Assembly: GCF_010389155.1 (NCBI RefSeq)
Contig: NC_057764.1
Span: forward strand, 42,726,275-42,790,274
Reading direction: 5' to 3'
Origin: Erigeron canadensis
Taxonomy: Eukaryota > Streptophyta > Magnoliopsida > Asterales > Asteraceae
Length of the DNA stretch: 64,000 bases
Shown: positions 60,724 to 64,000 of the stretch, in pieces
Layout of the letters: each line of letters starts with the position of its first letter
Position numbering within the stretch: the stretch's first letter is position 1
Translations under genes and position numbers: made by a program
Notes under the pieces: generated by a model
The model's database searches: none
Told to the model about the DNA's origin: nothing
The model's input: only the letters and a program-made list of their open reading frames with translations

Positions 60724-62391
60724 ATGACGACTGAAATTATCAACAAATGGAACTCCACAACCTTCGACAAACTCTTCATTTTCGACACTACTAATCGCAA
60801 CGAAATCGTTCCTTACTTACAAGCCATAGACGAAATCCAACAAAAATTATTAGTATCGTCAAATGACCAAATGACATCCAAATCTCATCTTGTTCCAATC
60901 ATCGTATCTAGACTAACTAAAGAGTTTCACAACATTTTAAAAGTCAACTCAAAGTCAACCCCTTCATCCTTAAACAACAACCCAAACTTAAACACCCAAT
61001 CAACCACAATGACAGACAGTGCCGCCAGTAACTATGAAGTGTACGATGATGACGTGTACGTGAGCCGCGAGACGATGATGAAAAATGAGTGTGTTGTTGA
61101 TCTTAGAAACATTGTTACAAGAATGCATGCTTTTGGTTTTGTTAAAGATTGTTTAAAAGTGTATGTTAACGAACGAAAGCTTGTTATCGATAACGAGTTT
61201 GAACGTATGAAAGTCGAGAAGTTGAGTGAGTATAGTGCTAAGAGATTGGAATGGGGGGTGTTGGAAATGAAGATTGAGATTTGGATCAAAACCATGAAAA
61301 TTTGTTTCAACTATTGCTTTGAGTACGAGAAGCGGTTATGTGAATTGATATTTCATGATCTTGGAGAGGACAGTAGTTTGGTTGATGATTGTTTTATGGA
61401 TGTGATTATGGATTATATGAAGCTATTGTTGGACAATGCTGAAGCATTAAGTAGTATTCGTGTTGCACCTGAAAGGCTTTTTAAGATATTGGATGTTTAT
61501 GATACGTTGTGTAGCGCAAGGCCTTTGATGAATAACTTTTTTAATAGGCAAGGTTGGGAGGTTTTAGGAAGTCGAGCAGAGAATGAGATTGTTCCTAAAC
61601 TTGGTGATAAAGTGAGGGAAATTTTGTTTAAGTTTGAGAATTCGGTGGTTAAAGAGAAGTCTTCGTTTGTTTGTAAGGAACCGGTTCATCAGTTGGCCAA
61701 GTATGTGATGCATAACGTTTACAAGTTATGTGACTATAAAGATACTTTGACGGGGATAGCTCTATCTGATCTTCCGTCTATGGATGCTGTAGAAATGAGG
61801 TCTGAAAGTTTGGTATTGGAAGGGGGAAACGGGTTTTCTGTCCATATAGTTTGGATAGTATTGAGTTTGATATCGAATTTGGAGGTTAAAGCAAGTCTAA
61901 TTAAAGATCCCCTGGTTAGTCGCTTCTTTCTTATGAACAACTTTCGTTATATCAGTCAGAAGGTCCAGGGACGGCCAGAAATGAGGGAAAGGGTTGGAGA
62001 TGAGAATATGAACAAGTTAATTCAGAAGTTTCAAAGGGCAAGGGATGATTATTTGAAATTAAGTTTGGAGGCAGTGTTGAGGTGCTTAAGAGATGAGGGA
62101 TTGAACAATACAAGGCGTTTACCTCAAAGGGTTTCGAAATTGACAGAGAGACTAAAGAAATTCAATGCTGAGTTTGAGAAACTTCAAAAGGATCATAGAA
62201 AATCGGTTGTTGCTGATTTTGAACTTATGGTAGAGCTTCGTAAATCAATTGTTGAGATGGTTGTTGTTGCTTATACTAACTTTCTTCGTCATACAGAGAA
62301 TATACCTCGTCTGCAGACATATATTAAGTCTTCAGCTGAAGAGATTGAATCTGTCATCCAAGAATTCTTCGTTTACAACCCAACCCGGTGA
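60724..62391 (+). CDS. Diverged EXO70 exocyst subunit
   Basis: Intronless, 555 residues from the ATG at 60724 (MTTEIINKWNST); an in-frame ATG at 60709 is also possible. The opening aligns with EXO70D (INKWNST versus LRWDST; EIVPYLQAIDEIQQK versus EINRYLLAVDQIQQS). The helical EXO70 domain is present: ERLFKILDVYDTL, PVHQLAKYVMHNVY, FLMNNFRYISQKVQGRPEMR, TERLKKFNAEFEKL. The Ser/Thr-rich linker of the first copy is much shortened. No stops or frameshifts. Likely an old local duplicate of EXO70D evolving faster, now separated by the VIT/vWA gene. Exocyst role is inferred by family only. Confidence 0.88.
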   Translation: MTTEIINKWNSTTFDKLFIFDTTNRNEIVPYLQAIDEIQQKLLVSSNDQMTSKSHLVPIIVSRLTKEFHNILKVNSKSTPSSLNNNPNLNTQSTTMTDSAASNYEVYDDDVYVSRETMMKNECVVDLRNIVTRMHAFGFVKDCLKVYVNERKLVIDNEFERMKVEKLSEYSAKRLEWGVLEMKIEIWIKTMKICFNYCFEYEKRLCELIFHDLGEDSSLVDDCFMDVIMDYMKLLLDNAEALSSIRVAPERLFKILDVYDTLCSARPLMNNFFNRQGWEVLGSRAENEIVPKLGDKVREILFKFENSVVKEKSSFVCKEPVHQLAKYVMHNVYKLCDYKDTLTGIALSDLPSMDAVEMRSESLVLEGGNGFSVHIVWIVLSLISNLEVKASLIKDPLVSRFFLMNNFRYISQKVQGRPEMRERVGDENMNKLIQKFQRARDDYLKLSLEAVLRCLRDEGLNNTRRLPQRVSKLTERLKKFNAEFEKLQKDHRKSVVADFELMVELRKSIVEMVVVAYTNFLRHTENIPRLQTYIKSSAEEIESVIQEFFVYNPTR

Positions 62392-63594
62392 CTATTTGTT
62401 GTTACTGGTTTTTAACAAATATTTGATTTGTTTTATGTTTATATCAAGTATTTGTTATAATGAGGTAATCTTATATAGAAATTGATTGTCTTCAAGTTGT
62501 GTAATCTTGTATAGAAATTAATTGTCTTCAAGTTATGTCATTTCAGCCAGGGTTACATAGTTCTGTGACCTTGTCTCTGATGTACTATTCTATTCCAATA
62601 ATAAATGGACCATCAGTTCATTGCAAGCTCCAAAGATGACACAAGCTGTTTTTACTATTCGTTTTGTTAAAGGAAAGAGATCTGTATGTTCTATATTGTG
62701 TTAGTAGTGACCGGCATTACAGGTCGATGCAGAGCATCATATAAAAAACAGAGATGAATGGATTAATCTAGCAGCCCATGCGATTCAAAATATTAGGCAA
62801 ACATGACACAGATATCATCATGCAAGAACATAACGGATTCTTTATAAAAGCTCTATTTAAAGGAATACTTGGTGTACCTGAAAGTTCTCTCATTGTCATA
62901 TCCGACCAGATACCATGTGTCTGACAGGTTACTTGCATCAGGACATCGATGTGCCATTGAGAAGAAAGCAATACGAGCATTAGCATCCAGCGGTAACAAA
63001 GAAAGGGAAGGAAAAAGGCGATTTTTTAATGGACTTACCTTTTGCTAGGTGATGTTTATACAAGAGGTATACAAGTAATTTATGACATCAAACAGTAACT
63101 CCAAAACTTAAACGAGGAAGAATGCATAATACTTCACACAATTCTTGCCAATAACCAAAAACAAAGCTTAATTACACTAAACTAGGCTAGACGTAATTTT
63201 TTATGCAAAAGAAGACATGGCAAATTGCAAGTAAACCCAAAACGAAACTACGATTTTCTATCAGGTCGACGAAGACTTGTTTCAAGTCACATCTCAAACT
63301 TTTGATTTTGGTGAAGGGTTTGCAATAAACAAGGAACCATAATAAAACGTTGTGGAGACTAATTCCAAATTTTGCAAAAAATTAAGCGTACAGCGGACCA
63401 GAGGATTAATACATGCTCTTAACTTAAGAAAACCTTTACTTTCGGAATCCACTCGTCCAAAAGCTAGAAACATGTGAATTTCGGAAATTATCTACAAATA
63501 ACTCGGAAAAAAATGCAAGGAATCCATCACAACTGGTACAATCAGACATTCTTATTTCTAAATTCAGCCCCAACTTCACAAGCAATTTACAGCA
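62392..63594. other. Spacer right of the second EXO70
   Basis: Contains the EXO70 3' UTR, with a direct repeat TTGTCTTCAAGTT(G/A)TGT at about 62485 and 62523. On the minus strand around 62870-63040 there is a stretch open in two frames with a GTAAGT-like donor near 63040; it could be 3' UTR or exons of the gene entering from the right, but I cannot assign it. Confidence 0.45.
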
Positions 63595-63759
63595 TTACAA
63601 AAATCCAGACCTTTTATCATTTACATTTCTACTACTATGTCCACCAAATTTCACTGCTCTCATATCTGGAAGCACCTGGGATTGGATTTCCGCAAGCTCT
63701 CTCACTCTTATCAGAATTGATGCTGGGATTGGAATTGATGGATGCTTCTTAGAATTTTG
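63595..63759 (-). CDS. Probable terminal exon of an unrecognised gene
   Basis: On the minus strand an acceptor-like ACTCGATGCAG precedes an open frame beginning VQNSKKHPSIPIP, with LIRVRELAEIQSQVLPDMRA, ending GFL and TAA at 63595-63597. About 54 residues, no recognised domain. Upstream exons would lie beyond the right edge. Hypothetical. Confidence 0.35.
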   Translation of the reverse strand, partial: QNSKKHPSIPIPASILIRVRELAEIQSQVLPDMRAVKFGGHSSRNVNDKRSGFL

Positions 63760-64000
63760 CACCTGCATCGAGTAAAACAGCTCTGTAACCAGCATGGACA
63801 CTCAAACTAATAATTAGCAAGTGTAAAAACATTCATTTGGCCCAACTCATTATACAAAGACTCTTAAACCAGAGGTTTGCGGTTTTTTTTTAACAATTCC
63901 ACAAAAGAAACATGAAATATATGAAAATCGTCAGACAAACTAGAGGTGGCAAGAAGGATGTTTTGGGTAAAGGGTCAAGACAGATTCAGGTTAAAACGAT

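Noticed and set aside
62768..62986. 72-residue minus-strand frame near the right end
   Set aside because: Two frames are open over the same bases and no family was recognised; kept only as a note under the spacer.

Overview
This is plant nuclear DNA from a eudicot: AT-rich, with intron-rich genes, GT-AG splice sites, long intergenic spacers and many small transposons. Gene content and repeat style suggest an asterid, possibly Asteraceae, but nothing in the window proves the family. All gene names come from protein motifs and remembered family sequences; no search was run. Exon boundaries were read by hand from splice sites and frame, and most spliced models were checked to be a multiple of three.

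Layout. 1-2418 (+): 3' part of a COP1-interacting-protein (CIP7)-like gene. 5435-6745 (+): SEC22 SNARE. 8458-10776 (+): peroxisomal 2-hydroxy-acid oxidase of the HAOX/GLO4 type, followed at 11567-12336 by a second intact copy of its last four exons. 13869-19395 (-): glutamine-rich PHL (PHYTOCHROME-DEPENDENT LATE-FLOWERING)-like regulator. 22480-28518 (-): triple-RRM UBP1 protein. 28.5-36.2 kb: a repeat field of Helitrons, SINEs and foldback elements. 36224-37175: two small related genes of unknown function, head to head, at least one damaged. 37643-38437 (-): JAZ repressor. 41222-42104: solo LTR. 43646-45946 (+): LRR receptor kinase of the pollen-receptor type with an atypical catalytic loop. 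50694-52562 (+): EXO70D exocyst subunit. 53738-57677 (-): VIT/vWA protein. 60724-62391 (+): a second, more diverged EXO70. 63595-63759 (-): probable last exon of an unrecognised gene entering from the right.

The genes are not an operon, but the set is not random. From memory, CIP7-like, PHL, UBP1, JAZ, LRR-RLK, EXO70D, VIT/vWA and HAOX genes cluster in several duplicated Arabidopsis segments (around AT1G72390-72500, AT1G17360-17380 and AT3G14090-14150). The window therefore looks like one preserved copy of an ancestral eudicot block.

Mobile elements are mostly small and non-autonomous, and several have clean boundaries: a SINE with a 10-bp target duplication and a TRIM retroelement in UBP1 introns, a minus-strand SINE with a 9-bp duplication, a solo LTR with a 5-bp duplication, a Helitron with correct A/T flanks, and three copies of a GTGTTTGG-ended MITE, one filling most of the receptor-kinase intron. 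The most biologically interesting feature is the duplicated 3' exon cassette of the hydroxy-acid oxidase gene. I found no wholly new system.
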